DNA from: Marinomonas gallaica
Lineage (GTDB): Bacteria; Pseudomonadota; Gammaproteobacteria; Pseudomonadales; Marinomonadaceae
DNA: 64,000 bases
Direction of reading: 5' to 3'
NCBI RefSeq assembly: GCF_001639745.1
Contig: NZ_LTAX01000003.1
Location: 248,001-312,000, forward strand
This document shows, piece by piece, positions 38,726 through 49,099 of the stretch. Each line of letters opens with the position of its first letter. Positions within the stretch are counted from its first letter, which is position 1. The notes below the pieces were generated by a model. The model saw only the letters and a program-made list of their open reading frames with translations, had not been told where the DNA came from and did no database searches. The position numbers and the translations under genes are program-made.

Positions 38726-38811
38726 TGGTGCCGATGGCCGGACTCGAACCGGCACAGCCGTAGGCCACTACCCCCTCAAGATAGCGTGTCTACCAATTCC
38801 ACCACATCGGC
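38726..38811 (-). tRNA. tRNA-Leu (anticodon GAG)
   Basis: 86 bases with encoded CCA and the long variable arm of type II tRNAs. Acceptor GCCGATG pairs with CATCGGC. Anticodon loop TTGAGGG, anticodon GAG (Leu CTC/CTT). Between secG and tRNA-fMet, the leuU position. Confidence 0.95.
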
Positions 38812-38830
38812 ATAATCGTAGAGTAGATAA

Positions 38831-39190
38831 TTAATCTACTGTAGGAATATCTTGACCACCTGTAGATTCTGCCGCGCTATCAAGCTCTGGCATTTCCACA
38901 GTTTCTTCAACTTGTGATGCTGTAGGAACGTATTCCAAACCACCACCAACTGTTTTGGCTTGCTCGCTAGCGAAAAACGCTAGACCAAAGCTCGTCAAAA
39001 AGAACACAACGGCAAACAGTGCAGTTAGTTTACCAAAGAAGCTACCGCCACCTTGACTACCAAATACAGTTTGAGAAGAGCCACCACCAAAGGAAGCACC
39101 TGCATCAGCACCTTTACCTTGCTGTATTAACACCAACCCGATAATAGCAACGGCCGCTAATACATGAACAACTAAAACTAAAGCTTCCAT
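38831..39190 (-). CDS. secG: Protein translocase subunit SecG
   Basis: Small inner-membrane partner of SecYE. 119 residues, two transmembrane helices (about 2-24 and 52-73), with the family motifs QQGKGADAGASFGGG and VFGSQGGGSFF between them; acidic C-terminal tail. Upstream of the two tRNA genes, 5 bases after tpiA. Confidence 0.94.
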   Translation of the reverse strand: MEALVLVVHVLAAVAIIGLVLIQQGKGADAGASFGGGSSQTVFGSQGGGSFFGKLTALFAVVFFLTSFGLAFFASEQAKTVGGGLEYVPTASQVEETVEMPELDSAAESTGGQDIPTVD

Positions 39191-39195
39191 TTAAT

Positions 39196-39939
39196 TTACT
39201 TCGCAGATTCTATAATCGAATTAAATTCTGTAGCATCCAGCGATGCACCGCCTATTAGCGCGCCATCGATGTCAGCCTGAGCAAATAGCTCAGCGCTGTT
39301 AGATGCTTTAACACTGCCACCGTATAAAATCGCAACTTTCTCTGCAACTTTTGAGGAACGTTTAGCAATGTTATCTCGAATACCTTTATGTACTTCTTGA
39401 GCTTGTTCAGAAGAAGCAGATTTGCCGGTACCAATCGCCCAAACAGGCTCGTACGCAATCACCACTTTTTCAAACAACTCAATGCCGATCTCTTCCAACA
39501 CAGCATCCACTTGAGCGTTACAGACCGTTAAGGTTGTTCCCGCTTCGCGTTGCTCCAGTGTTTCACCAACACATAATATTGGCGCTAGACCCGCTTCTAG
39601 TGTCGAGGCTACTTTCCTCGCCACTTGAGCATCACTTTCTGCGAACAGAGAACGACGCTCGGAGTGCCCCAAAATAACATGAGACACAGAGAAATCTTTC
39701 AGCATTGATAAGCTGACTTCCCCAGTGAACGCACCTTTTGCAAATTCTGATACATTTTGCGCAGCCAACATAACCTCTGATCCAGTCAGAGATTGGGCTA
39801 CCAAAGGCAAATATACATAGCTCGGTGCAACCACTACATCAACGGCATCATTGGCTTGAATACTTTCAACCAGTTCAACAACCGACTCTACTGAGCCATT
39901 CATTTTCCAGTTACCAGCGACTATCTTGCGACGTGTCAT
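39196..39939 (-). CDS. tpiA: Triosephosphate isomerase
   Basis: Interconverts dihydroxyacetone phosphate and glyceraldehyde-3-phosphate. 247 residues, TIM barrel. Catalytic Lys12 (GNWKMNG), His92 (GHSERR), Glu164 (YEPVWAIGTG); phosphate loop YGGSV. Position between glmM and secG is the arrangement known in pseudomonads and relatives. Confidence 0.97.
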   Translation of the reverse strand: MTRRKIVAGNWKMNGSVESVVELVESIQANDAVDVVVAPSYVYLPLVAQSLTGSEVMLAAQNVSEFAKGAFTGEVSLSMLKDFSVSHVILGHSERRSLFAESDAQVARKVASTLEAGLAPILCVGETLEQREAGTTLTVCNAQVDAVLEEIGIELFEKVVIAYEPVWAIGTGKSASSEQAQEVHKGIRDNIAKRSSKVAEKVAILYGGSVKASNSAELFAQADIDGALIGGASLDATEFNSIIESAK

Positions 39940-40017
39940 AGCGATACCCTTGATTTAGAGGCGCTTATTCTAGGTAATTGTACTACCTAGATCAAGCGCT
40001 ATTTTTTGATTTTTGAG

Positions 40018-41376
40018 TTATGAATCAGCCAATTGCTTACTCTTGTCTTGAGCAACCCGCTCAACTTCAGTTGCTAAATAGTCTACAAGCTCGTCAACCA
40101 TTTCCTGATCACGACCTTCTACCATCACACGAATCAGAGGCTCAGTGCCTGATGCACGCAGTAAAACACGCCCAAGCCCATTGAGTTTTTCATTGGCCAT
40201 TGCAATCGCTTTTTGTAACGCTGGCTCCTCTGCGGGCGCAAAACGCGCGGCTACTCGAACGTTTTTCAGCTTCTGAGGAAACTTAATTAAACCTTCTAAT
40301 AACTCGTGCAATGCTTTGCCTTCTTCTATCATGGCACGCAATACTTGCAACGCCGCAATGATACCATCACCCGTCGTTGTGATATCGCGACACACAATAT
40401 GACCAGAAGGCTCACCGCCGAGTACCCAACCGTGCTGAATCAGCTTTTCATTCACATACCGGTCGCCAACTTTCGCACGACTAAAGCCTATACCATTTTC
40501 AGAGAACGCCAACTCGAGGCCGAAGTTACTCATCAAGGTCCCAACAACACCGCCATTAAAACGACCAGTGTGCATAAGGTGGTTGGCGATAATATAAAGC
40601 ACATCATCACCATCACAAACCTTGCCGAAGCGATCCACTAAGATCAGACGATCACCATCGCCATCTAACGCAATACCAATGTCTGCTTCTTCAGCTAAGA
40701 CATTTTTACGCAGCAACTCAGGCTTGGTTGCGCCGCTGTCTTCATTGATATTCAAACCATCGGGATTGACGCCAATAGGAATCACGTCTGCTCCCAATTC
40801 GGAGAACACTCGAGGAGCAACGTGATACGTCGCACCATCCGCGCAATCTACAACAATTTTAAGACCCGAGAGCTGCAAGCCAATCGGAAATGTACCCTTA
40901 CAATATTCAATGTAACGCCCAGCCGCGTCATCAATACGCTTGGCACGCCCAATCAAACTAGACTCAACAACGACCATCGGCTGATCTAAAAAATATTCAA
41001 TCTTTTCCTCAAGCTCGTCCGAAATCTTACCGCCCTGAGCAGAGAAAAATTTAATACCATTGTCCGTATAAGGATTATGTGATGCACTGATAACTATCCC
41101 AGCACTGGCGCGGAACGTTCGAGTTAGATAAGCGATGGCTGGCGTCGGCATTGGACCGACTAAACGCACGTCAGCACCCGCCGCTACGATGCCTGATTCA
41201 AGTGCCGATTCAAACATGTAGCCAGAAATGCGCGTATCTTTACCAATCAGGATTTTTTTATCATGCTCTTTGAACACTTGACCCGCTGCCCAACCTAGCT
41301 TGAGCATGAACTCTGGTGTGATAGGATCCTTGCCCACCTCACCACGAATACCGTCGGTACCAAAATATTTACGCAT
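40018..41376 (-). CDS. glmM: Phosphoglucosamine mutase
   Basis: Converts glucosamine-6-phosphate to glucosamine-1-phosphate for peptidoglycan and lipopolysaccharide. 452 residues. Phosphoserine Ser99 in ISASHNP, metal loop DGDGDR, sugar loop GGEPSGH, C-terminal phosphate-binding [12 protein letters not shown]. Its start overlaps the end of folP by 8 bases, implying coupling. Confidence 0.96.
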   Translation of the reverse strand: MRKYFGTDGIRGEVGKDPITPEFMLKLGWAAGQVFKEHDKKILIGKDTRISGYMFESALESGIVAAGADVRLVGPMPTPAIAYLTRTFRASAGIVISASHNPYTDNGIKFFSAQGGKISDELEEKIEYFLDQPMVVVESSLIGRAKRIDDAAGRYIEYCKGTFPIGLQLSGLKIVVDCADGATYHVAPRVFSELGADVIPIGVNPDGLNINEDSGATKPELLRKNVLAEEADIGIALDGDGDRLILVDRFGKVCDGDDVLYIIANHLMHTGRFNGGVVGTLMSNFGLELAFSENGIGFSRAKVGDRYVNEKLIQHGWVLGGEPSGHIVCRDITTTGDGIIAALQVLRAMIEEGKALHELLEGLIKFPQKLKNVRVAARFAPAEEPALQKAIAMANEKLNGLGRVLLRASGTEPLIRVMVEGRDQEMVDELVDYLATEVERVAQDKSKQLADS

Positions 41377-42208
41377 TTCGACTCTCTTCTATTTGATGCA
41401 TCACTTTCAACATATCCACATGGGGCTTGACGTCGTGCACACGAAAGATTCTCGCGCCTTTCATGTACGTCGATGCGTTTGCCCCCATTGTGCCATATAA
41501 GCGCTCAGAAACAGGCACACCAAGAATATCGCCAATCATGGTTTTCCGTGAAACCCCAATCAGGACCTCATGACCAAGATCCAGCAGTCGCCCAGTGCAA
41601 TTCAATAACGTTGTGTTATGAATCAGGGTTTTACCAAAACCTATTCCCGGATCAAGAATAATATTCTCTTTATTAATACCCGCGGCAATTGACGCCTCGA
41701 TTCGCGTTATCAGGTAGCGTTCGACATCGTCAATTAAATCGCTGTACGACGGTGATTGCTGCATAGTCTGCGGCGTACCGCGCATGTGCATAAGACACAC
41801 AGGTAACGCCGTCGCTGCAGCCGCCTTCAATGCACCTTCACGCTCTAATGCACGTACATCATTAATCAAACCCGCACCAAGCGCAGCCGATCCTGTTATC
41901 ACCGAAGGCGTACTGGTATCCACCGAAACGATCACATTAAAACGCGCTTTAATAGCCTCAACAACCGGAAGAACCCGATTCAGTTCTTCCTGCTCGCCCA
42001 CAACAGCGGCACCAGGACGAGTTGATTCTCCACCCACATCAATAAAATCAGCGCCATCGTCTATCATGCGCTCGGCTTGTTTTAATGCAGAATCTAAAGA
42101 ATTGTGCTTGCCGCCATCAGAAAATGAATCGGGCGTTACGTTTAGGATACCCATAACGCGAGGAAGCGATAAGTCCAAAGACTTATCGCCAAAAACCATC
42201 ACAGACAT
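41369..42208 (-). CDS. folP: Dihydropteroate synthase
   Basis: Joins p-aminobenzoate to hydroxymethyl-dihydropterin pyrophosphate in folate synthesis, the target of sulfonamides. 279 residues. Signature motifs [27 protein letters not shown] and DPGIGFGKT. Between ftsH (40 bases) and glmM (overlap). Confidence 0.96.
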   Translation of the reverse strand: MSVMVFGDKSLDLSLPRVMGILNVTPDSFSDGGKHNSLDSALKQAERMIDDGADFIDVGGESTRPGAAVVGEQEELNRVLPVVEAIKARFNVIVSVDTSTPSVITGSAALGAGLINDVRALEREGALKAAAATALPVCLMHMRGTPQTMQQSPSYSDLIDDVERYLITRIEASIAAGINKENIILDPGIGFGKTLIHNTTLLNCTGRLLDLGHEVLIGVSRKTMIGDILGVPVSERLYGTMGANASTYMKGARIFRVHDVKPHVDMLKVMHQIEESRNA

Positions 42209-42248
42209 TGTTTATTCACTTTATTCGGAAAAACAAAACCGACGAAGC

Positions 42249-44231
42249 TTACGCTTCGCCAGTTGGTTTTTGAGAAACCGGTGTCTCACCTGTTGAATCA
42301 GACGAGTCGGTCATTTGATCAGGATTTGCAGGATCATTTGGTGCTGCTTCAGTCGTACCGCCAGCTTCCGCTGCACCACCACCTGAAACATCACTACCAG
42401 CACTTGGATCAGACCAACCCGCTGGCGGACTTGGCTTTTTGCCGTCCATGATTTCTTTGATTTGGTTCGCATCAATTGTCTCGTAGACCATCAACGCATC
42501 CGCCATTACTTCAAGCTTCTCGCGGTTTTCTTCAAGAATTTGCGTCGATTTTTGGTAACAACGGTCAATGATGCCACGCACTTCAGAATCCAGTTTCTTA
42601 CCTGTTTCAGGTGAGAAATAATTATTCTTGCTGCCCGTCATACTTTGTTGATCGTCTTCTTCGTAGGCAAATGCACCTAACTCCGCAGACAGTCCCCATT
42701 TAGTTACCATGTTACGCGCTAAACTTGACGCACGCTCGATATCATTTGACGCACCGGTTGATACACCATCAAAGCCATGAATCATCTCTTCGGCAATTCG
42801 GCCACCGTAAAGGCTACAGATTTGCGATTCAATACCACGCTTACTGAGACTGTACTTGTCTTCTTCCGGCAAATACATGGTTACACCTAAAGCTCGACCA
42901 CGAGGAATGATCGTTACTTTGTAAACAGGATCATGCTCTGGCATCAAGTAACCAACAATCGCGTGCCCCGCTTCGTGGTATGCCGTGTTGCGTTTCTCTT
43001 CTTCTTTCATCACCATGGACTTACGCTCAGCACCCATCAGGATTTTATCCTTAGCAAGCTCAAGCAATTCCATGTTAACCAAGCGACGATTCGAACGCGC
43101 TGCAAATAACGCAGCTTCGTTGATCAAGTTCGCAAGGTCTGCACCAGAGAAACCTGGTGTACCACGGGCAATGTTTTTCGGCACTACGTCATCTGCCATG
43201 GGCACTTTACGTAGGTGAACTTTAAGAATTTGTTCACGACCACGAATGTCTGGCAAACCCACCATAACTTGTCGATCAAAACGACCAGGACGAAGCAATG
43301 CAGGGTCTAACACGTCGGGACGGTTTGTCGCAGCAATGACGATAATACCTTCGTTGCCTTCAAAGCCATCCATCTCAACCAACAATTGGTTCAATGTTTG
43401 CTCACGCTCGTCGTTACCACCGCCCATACCTGAGCCACGGTTACGACCTACCGCATCGATCTCATCAATAAAGATGATACAAGGGGCGTGTTTTTTGGCT
43501 TGTTCGAACATGTCACGTACACGCGACGCACCTACACCAACAAACATTTCAACGAAGTCTGAACCAGAAATCGTGAAGAAAGGCACTTTCGCTTCACCAG
43601 CAATCGCTTTTGCAAGCAATGTTTTACCTGTACCTGGAGGTCCACACATTAGAATACCACGTGGAATCTTACCGCCTAGGCGCTGGAATTTGCCTGGCTC
43701 ACGTAAAAAGTCTACAAGCTCTTCTACGTCCTCTTTGGCTTCATCACAACCGGCAACGTCCGCAAACGTTGTTTTAATCTGATCTTCTGGTAATAAACGC
43801 GCTTTAGACTTACCAAACGACATTGGTCCGCCTTTACCACCGCCACCACCTTGCATCTGGCGCATGAAGAACACAAAAATCGCCAAAATTAAAAGGATCG
43901 GGAAACTGGCTATCAATAGTTGCGTCCAAATGCTTTGTTGTTCAGGCATACGACCTTCAACAACCACATTGTTACTCAGTAGATCATCCATGATTTTTGG
44001 ATCAGCTGCTGCTGGACGAACCGTTTCAAAACTGTCACCACTCGAACGCGAACCACTGATGGTGTAACCCTCAATGACCACTTTCGCAATACGACCGTCA
44101 TGAACCTCCTGTACGAATTCAGAATAAGAGATTCGATTGGTTTCCGTAGAGGTATTAAAATTGTTAAACACTGTCAGTAAGACCGCAGCGATCACCAACC
44201 ACAATAAAATATTTTTAAGCATATCGTTCAA
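42249..44231 (-). CDS. ftsH: ATP-dependent zinc metalloprotease FtsH
   Basis: Membrane-anchored AAA+ protease. A TTG start at 44231 is preferred: AGAGG lies 7 bases upstream and the N-terminus then reads like the extended E. coli form (x-x-D-M-x-K-N); ATG at 44222 is the alternative. Two transmembrane helices (about 7-25 and 100-122) flank a periplasmic domain. AAA Walker A GPPGTGKT, second region of homology, and zinc site HEAGH. The C-terminal tail is Gly/Pro/Ser/Thr-rich. First gene of the superoperon in this window; the usual upstream rlmE is missing. Confidence 0.95.
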   Translation of the reverse strand: MNDMLKNILLWLVIAAVLLTVFNNFNTSTETNRISYSEFVQEVHDGRIAKVVIEGYTISGSRSSGDSFETVRPAAADPKIMDDLLSNNVVVEGRMPEQQSIWTQLLIASFPILLILAIFVFFMRQMQGGGGGKGGPMSFGKSKARLLPEDQIKTTFADVAGCDEAKEDVEELVDFLREPGKFQRLGGKIPRGILMCGPPGTGKTLLAKAIAGEAKVPFFTISGSDFVEMFVGVGASRVRDMFEQAKKHAPCIIFIDEIDAVGRNRGSGMGGGNDEREQTLNQLLVEMDGFEGNEGIIVIAATNRPDVLDPALLRPGRFDRQVMVGLPDIRGREQILKVHLRKVPMADDVVPKNIARGTPGFSGADLANLINEAALFAARSNRRLVNMELLELAKDKILMGAERKSMVMKEEEKRNTAYHEAGHAIVGYLMPEHDPVYKVTIIPRGRALGVTMYLPEEDKYSLSKRGIESQICSLYGGRIAEEMIHGFDGVSTGASNDIERASSLARNMVTKWGLSAELGAFAYEEDDQQSMTGSKNNYFSPETGKKLDSEVRGIIDRCYQKSTQILEENREKLEVMADALMVYETIDANQIKEIMDGKKPSPPAGWSDPSAGSDVSGGGAAEAGGTTEAAPNDPANPDQMTDSSDSTGETPVSQKPTGEA

Positions 44232-44563
44232 GAGCACACCTCTTAACGGTTAGTTTACCAAGCGCTGTCACCGCGCTGGCTTAGTAACCTTTAATTTGTC
44301 GTCCTAGTAAGCACACTTAGCAGCCTAAGCTGAGAAGTATAGGGTTTACGGGTGACAACAGAACCCAAAGGGCCCTGCATCGATTTCAGGTTCTAAAAGC
44401 CAAGCTTTTAAGGACCTCAACAAGAATTCCACTAAGGCGTTATGTCTAGACAGCAATCGTTTCGCTGAGCCAGCCACACACAATCTGTGTCATCAATGAC
44501 ATTGCTACCACAGATATTGGGATCAATGGTTGAAATTACAAGATATAACGCCCGCTTTCCAAC

Positions 44564-44591
44564 CCCTAAAGGTATTTTTTCGTATACCTTA
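44564..44591. repeat. Imperfect inverted repeat in the ftsH-yhbY gap
   Basis: CCTAAAGGTAT ... ATACCTTAGG, one bulged base, loop TTTTTTCGT-like. Could be an operator or hairpin. Confidence 0.45.
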
Positions 44592-44915
44592 GGTGCATAA
44601 GCAGCGTCTTATATCATTTACCATGTCACAATAACGCAGCATTGATAACAGAAATTACGATCTAACTATAATTTCCGATCACTTGAGCGGCATTATACGA
44701 TAAATTACTCGTAAAACGGTCATTTGTAGGCGTAATCATTCAACCAATTCATTCGTTTCTAACGTCGTTAGATGCTCAGAATATCATCCGTCAAAATCAC
44801 CGCCCTCTTGCCAAGAAATTTTGACAAAAAGATCGTTCAAATGTTCCGCTTAGATAAGATCGTTAGTTTTTGATCTTACACTGTTTCATCATACCTAATT
44901 CACCCGATATTCCGC

Positions 44916-44921
44916 TATAAT
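44916..44921 (+). promoter_or_regulatory. -10 box of yhbY promoter
   Basis: TATAAT, a perfect -10, 60 bases before the yhbY start; no strong -35 is seen at the standard spacing. Confidence 0.5.
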
Positions 44922-44980
44922 ATCGCTTAACCTCTGAAGCCTCCAATAAAGAGGGTCAACTAAGATGAGAAATTTTAATT

Positions 44981-45283
44981 ATGAGTTTGACAAACGTTCA
45001 AAAAAAGCAATATCGCAACATTGGGCATACACTTAATCCTGTTGTCACTGTTGCAGGTAACGGCCTAACAGAATCCGTTCTGACTGAGATCGACCGTGCT
45101 CTAGAAGACCACGAGCTAATCAAAGTTCGCTACAGTGTTGTAGACCGTGAAGCCCGTTACGCGCTGATCGAAGAGACTGGCAAAGTGCTAAAGGCACAAG
45201 TTGTTCAGACTATCGGTAAAGTTGCACTATTCCACCGTGCAGCGTTAGAAGCGAATCCGAAGCTATCTAACCTACTTCGTTAA
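44981..45283 (+). CDS. yhbY: YhbY-family RNA-binding protein (CRM domain)
   Basis: 100-residue CRM-domain protein that associates with the 50S ribosomal precursor. Motifs NIGHTLNPVVTVAGNGLTESV and EDHELIKVRYS. It is divergent from ftsH, the conserved position in gammaproteobacteria; in E. coli it is divergent from rlmE-ftsH. Confidence 0.93.
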   Translation: MSLTNVQKKQYRNIGHTLNPVVTVAGNGLTESVLTEIDRALEDHELIKVRYSVVDREARYALIEETGKVLKAQVVQTIGKVALFHRAALEANPKLSNLLR

Positions 45284-45294
45284 GCATATTAAGA

Positions 45295-45326
45295 TTAAGG
45301 TCAGCCACTTGCTGGCCTTAATTTTT
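45295..45326 (+). terminator. Intrinsic terminator after yhbY
   Basis: 11-bp stem 45295-45305/45311-45321 with one G-T pair, 5-base loop, then TTTTT. Confidence 0.85.
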
Positions 45327-45375
45327 GAACTAAAGCGCCGATAAGGTCTCATAATTAAAAAAGTGAGTGCGCGCT

Positions 45376-46188
45376 ATGCTTTTCATCGACACGGTAAAAC
45401 GAATCAACCAACTTCCTGAACGGGAAGACCACGCCCACTTTCGTCGGCGTCGTAACCGCCCATCAAATGACAGCCTCACACTCAGTGACGCCGCATCTCA
45501 TGTACAGCAAATCACCTTAACGTATGAATATGCCACCGAACTAACCCCTACGGACAGCATTATTGCCAACATGCTAGAAGCTGTTATTCAACAAGTAGAT
45601 CAGCTTCATGTTCACGTAGAAGCGCTTAGCCATTTCGCACCAGCTAACGACTCTTGGCAACTGCCGCTGCAAACCCCACCCCGGTCGTTTACAACCAACG
45701 AACCCAGTTATGGTGACAGCGCCAAAGACCTGAAACATGAAAAACAAAACAAAAAAATAGAACTGCATTTATTGGGCGCAGACGGAACTGAAAAGGTGTG
45801 CTTATTGACGTTTGTAACACATCACTTGTCTGACACATTACGTCAAGCGCTGATCAAGCTATCGCCTAAGCAAACACTGCATACACCCTACTCTGCTGAG
45901 CAACTTGAGCCTTTACCACAACAATGGTTATTTGAAATTGACCAAGATGGTGAAGCAGAACCTTTAGAAGATTTATACCTCAGCGGAACGGCGCCCAAAG
46001 CGGATTACGACGTAAGCTTCGCAGGATTGCAAATATGGTTTGAGCGACAAAACGATGCACTGCCATTACTTATCAGTGATGTGACACTGGGCTATATTTA
46101 CATCGGCAATTACGAAGCCTACGGGCATGATGCCAACGCACCAGAAGAAAGCAATACGTCTTCTGGTACATTAGACACCCGCGCCTAG
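45376..46188 (+). CDS. Hypothetical protein, 270 residues
   Basis: No family recognised. ATG at 45376 is favoured over the GTG at 45367 because it leaves the purine-rich AAAAGTGAG as ribosome binding site. N-terminus is basic (HFRRRRNRPS), the rest acidic with Ser/Thr-rich tail. No signal peptide or membrane segment. Two blocks of beta-rich sequence (KIELHLLGADGTEKVCLLTF and DYDVSFAGLQIWF) suggest folded domains. Lies between yhbY and the convergent potFGHI operon. Confidence 0.6.
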   Translation: MLFIDTVKRINQLPEREDHAHFRRRRNRPSNDSLTLSDAASHVQQITLTYEYATELTPTDSIIANMLEAVIQQVDQLHVHVEALSHFAPANDSWQLPLQTPPRSFTTNEPSYGDSAKDLKHEKQNKKIELHLLGADGTEKVCLLTFVTHHLSDTLRQALIKLSPKQTLHTPYSAEQLEPLPQQWLFEIDQDGEAEPLEDLYLSGTAPKADYDVSFAGLQIWFERQNDALPLLISDVTLGYIYIGNYEAYGHDANAPEESNTSSGTLDTRA

Positions 46189-46195
46189 TCATACA

Positions 46196-47014
46196 TTATG
46201 AACGGACGAGCTTATCTCGCTTTAACTTGCGACGAGACAACCACCAAGCGACCAATGTCACCAAGGATACAATCAAGATAATCAGCGTCGCTAATGCGTT
46301 AATTTTAGGTGACACCCCTAAACGAACAGAGCTAAACACTTCAATCGGTAACGTCGTGGCTCCTGGACCCGATACAAAACTCGCTATCACCACATCGTCT
46401 AACGATAACGTAAATGCCAACAACCAAGCCGACACCAACGCTGGCATGATAATTGGTAAGGTAATCTGCACAAAAGCTTTAACGGGCGCCGCGCCTAAAT
46501 CCATAGCAGCTTCGACAAAAGAACGGTCCAACTCCTTCAAGCGCGAGCTAATAACCACCGTCGCGTATGCCGTACCGAAGGTTGCATGGGCGATCCATAT
46601 AGTGAACAAACCACGTTCTTGAGGCCATCCTAATACATCTGTCATCGATACAAACATCAGTAAAAGCGATAAGCCAATGATCACATCGGGCATTACCAAA
46701 GGCGCTGCGACAAGGCTGTGCAACATCGAGCGACCACGAAAGCGTCCAAAACGTGTCAGTGCCACAGAGGCCAAAACCCCCAAGCAAACAGCCGTATTAG
46801 CGCTCCAAAATGCCACTTCCAAACTGCGCCATACGGCAGCCATTAGGCCTTCATCACGGAATAACTCACCGTACCACTTGGTTGACCAACCCGCCCATAC
46901 GGTCACTAAGCGGGAACTGTTGAATGAATAAATCACCAAACTCAGCATCGGCAGGTATAGGAATGCCATGCCAAACCAAAACATCACACTAGAGAAGCGA
47001 ATAGGCTGTTTCAT
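46196..47014 (-). CDS. potI: Spermidine/putrescine ABC transporter permease PotI
   Basis: Inner-membrane permease of the polyamine importer. 272 residues, six transmembrane helices, and the EAA loop contacting the ATPase (VEAAMDLGAAPVKAFVQITLP). The start overlaps the end of potH by 4 bases. Last gene of potFGHI. Confidence 0.93.
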   Translation of the reverse strand: MKQPIRFSSVMFWFGMAFLYLPMLSLVIYSFNSSRLVTVWAGWSTKWYGELFRDEGLMAAVWRSLEVAFWSANTAVCLGVLASVALTRFGRFRGRSMLHSLVAAPLVMPDVIIGLSLLLMFVSMTDVLGWPQERGLFTIWIAHATFGTAYATVVISSRLKELDRSFVEAAMDLGAAPVKAFVQITLPIIMPALVSAWLLAFTLSLDDVVIASFVSGPGATTLPIEVFSSVRLGVSPKINALATLIILIVSLVTLVAWWLSRRKLKRDKLVRS

Positions 47015-47925
47015 TTACCTTCCTCCCATTCTTTCTCTTGATACTTTCTAAAGAAATGAATCGGCAACATTAAGAGCAACAACATAATCAAAGCCAACGA
47101 TGACGCCAGCGGCCAATCGCGATTATTAAAAAACTCTTGCCACAACACTTTACCAATCACAATCGAATTAGTACCACCGAGCAACTCAGGAATCACATAC
47201 TCGCCCACCACAGGAATAAACACCAACATGCACCCTGCAATAATACCGTTGCGCGATAGCGGGAAGGTGATTCGCCAAAACGACTGCAGCCAGCGCGCAC
47301 CAAGGTCTTGTGACGCCTCAATCAAGCTGTGATCGTGCTTAACAAGATTGGCGTATAGCGGCAATATCATAAACGGCAAGTACGCATACACAATGCCTAT
47401 GTAGACCGCCACATTGGTATTCAAGATGGCTAATGGCTGATCCACCACACCAAGCCACATAAGAGTATTATTTAAAATACCGTTACTTTTCAAAATACCG
47501 ATCCACGCGTAAATACGAATCAAGAACGATGTCCATGACGGCAGCAGTATCAATAACAATAGGACGGTTTGCGTAGAAGGCTTAGCTCGGGCAATGTGGT
47601 ACGCCATAGGGTAACCAATAAGCAAGCATAAAAACGTCGATATCGCGGCCATCTTTAAGCTGTTCAGATAGGCAGTCAGATACAACGCATCTTCGGTTAA
47701 GAAAATAAAGTTGCCAAAATACACATGCAAATCAAACGCGTCATCCGCCATAGTTAACAGTTGCGTGTATGGCGGAATCGCGATCGCCGATTCCGCAAAG
47801 GCTATTTTTAAGACAATCAAAAATGGCAACGCAAAAAACAGCATCAGCCATAAGGTTGGAACGGCAATAACCCAGCGTTTACCGTGCTCAGCATGGCGCT
47901 TTAGACGCTCAGTGACTTTCTTCAT
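47011..47925 (-). CDS. potH: Putrescine ABC transporter permease PotH
   Basis: Second permease of the polyamine importer. 304 residues, six or more transmembrane helices, EAA loop IEASQDLGARWLQSFWRITFP. Overlaps potG and potI by 4 bases at either end, so expression is coupled. Confidence 0.93.
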   Translation of the reverse strand: MKKVTERLKRHAEHGKRWVIAVPTLWLMLFFALPFLIVLKIAFAESAIAIPPYTQLLTMADDAFDLHVYFGNFIFLTEDALYLTAYLNSLKMAAISTFLCLLIGYPMAYHIARAKPSTQTVLLLLILLPSWTSFLIRIYAWIGILKSNGILNNTLMWLGVVDQPLAILNTNVAVYIGIVYAYLPFMILPLYANLVKHDHSLIEASQDLGARWLQSFWRITFPLSRNGIIAGCMLVFIPVVGEYVIPELLGGTNSIVIGKVLWQEFFNNRDWPLASSLALIMLLLLMLPIHFFRKYQEKEWEEGK

Positions 47926-49043
47926 GGACGCAACACCAGACCACTGTCATCAGACCAATAAACGTAAACTTGCTCTTCCCACGTAGGTTGATCAGCAAAA
48001 CGATCAGAGTTCACCATGAAAGAGTAAAGGATTTTGCCATTATTTAAACGGATATGGTAAACCGAGTGCCCTCCAAGATAAGCAATGTCATGTACAACGC
48101 CACGACACCAGTTGTACTCACCTTGTGGCTGATCACGGGAAATCAGCGTTTTTTCAGGACGAACCGCAAACACCACGTGTTTGTCTTCAATCGCCGTAGT
48201 AACGCCATAGGAAACATACAACTGGTTGTTAATTTCGTCTGAATCAATTACTGCATGATCTTGTGCGTCAACGGTAATCGCACCGCGGAACAAATTCATG
48301 CTACCAATAAACTCTGCCGCCTGAAGACTGTTCGGCGCTTCATAGATATCTCGCGGAGTACCAGACTGCACAATACTGCCTTCTTCCATAATAGCAATAC
48401 GGTTGGCCATGGTCATGGCTTCTTCCTGATCGTGGGTAACCATGACACACGTCACGCCGACACTTTCGATGATATCCACCACCTCAAGCTGCATACGATT
48501 ACGTAGTTTTTTATCCAACGCCCCCATTGGCTCATCCAACAGCAAAAGCTTTGGTGACTTCGCCAAGCTGCGCGCTAACGCCACACGTTGACGCTGCCCA
48601 CCGGACAGCTGCTCTGGTTTACGCTTTGCGTATTTCTCCATGTGCACCAAACGCAGCATCTGCACAACTTTGTCAGCAATCATTGCTTTGGGCATACGGT
48701 CTTGCTTCAAGCCATACGCAATATTCTGCTCAACCGTCATGTGTGGAAACAAGGCATAGGATTGAAACATCATATTAATCGGGCGACGATACGGTGCGAG
48801 CGAGACAATGTCTTCGCCATCTAAGATAATTTTGCCTGAGTTCGGCGTTTCAAATCCAGCCAACATACGCAGCAAGGTTGACTTGCCTGACCCTGACGCA
48901 CCAAGCAATGCAAAGATATCGCCTTTTGCTATATCTAAAGAAACATCATTAACGGCAACCACATCGTCGTAGGTTTTTACGATACTTCTTATCTGAAGAA
49001 AGTGGCCATCTACGCCATCACGTGAAAGACTTGGCTCAATCAT
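47922..49043 (-). CDS. potG: Putrescine ABC transporter ATP-binding protein PotG
   Basis: 373-residue ATPase. Walker A GASGSGKST, Q-loop, signature LSGGQRQRVALARSL, Walker B LLLLDEPMGAL, switch His in MVTHDQEEA. A C-terminal TOBE-like domain follows (residues about 280-370). Second gene after potF in the operon. Confidence 0.94.
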   Translation of the reverse strand: MIEPSLSRDGVDGHFLQIRSIVKTYDDVVAVNDVSLDIAKGDIFALLGASGSGKSTLLRMLAGFETPNSGKIILDGEDIVSLAPYRRPINMMFQSYALFPHMTVEQNIAYGLKQDRMPKAMIADKVVQMLRLVHMEKYAKRKPEQLSGGQRQRVALARSLAKSPKLLLLDEPMGALDKKLRNRMQLEVVDIIESVGVTCVMVTHDQEEAMTMANRIAIMEEGSIVQSGTPRDIYEAPNSLQAAEFIGSMNLFRGAITVDAQDHAVIDSDEINNQLYVSYGVTTAIEDKHVVFAVRPEKTLISRDQPQGEYNWCRGVVHDIAYLGGHSVYHIRLNNGKILYSFMVNSDRFADQPTWEEQVYVYWSDDSGLVLRP

Positions 49044-49099
49044 TTAAAACCCTCAAAGCTAAAAATCATGCCAGCGAGCACCGCCCGCTGGCGATGTGG

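Larger units (their letters stand above)
44238..44980. other. Non-coding region between ftsH and yhbY where rlmE is usually found
   Basis: 743 bases with no ORF of 60 or more residues. Holds a hairpin (44564-44591), a TAAGATC/GATCTTA inverted repeat (44855-44878) and the yhbY promoter region. In most gammaproteobacteria rlmE (about 630 bases) lies here. No convincing remnant of it is seen on the minus strand. Confidence 0.55.

Noticed and set aside
44461..44700. Possible rlmE remnant upstream of ftsH
   Set aside because: One minus-strand segment gives a short Trp-containing peptide faintly like an rlmE motif, but the flanking residues do not match and stops interrupt it. Not enough to call a pseudogene.
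46227..46931. Plus-strand ORFs over potI
   Set aside because: Antisense shadows of a clear permease gene.
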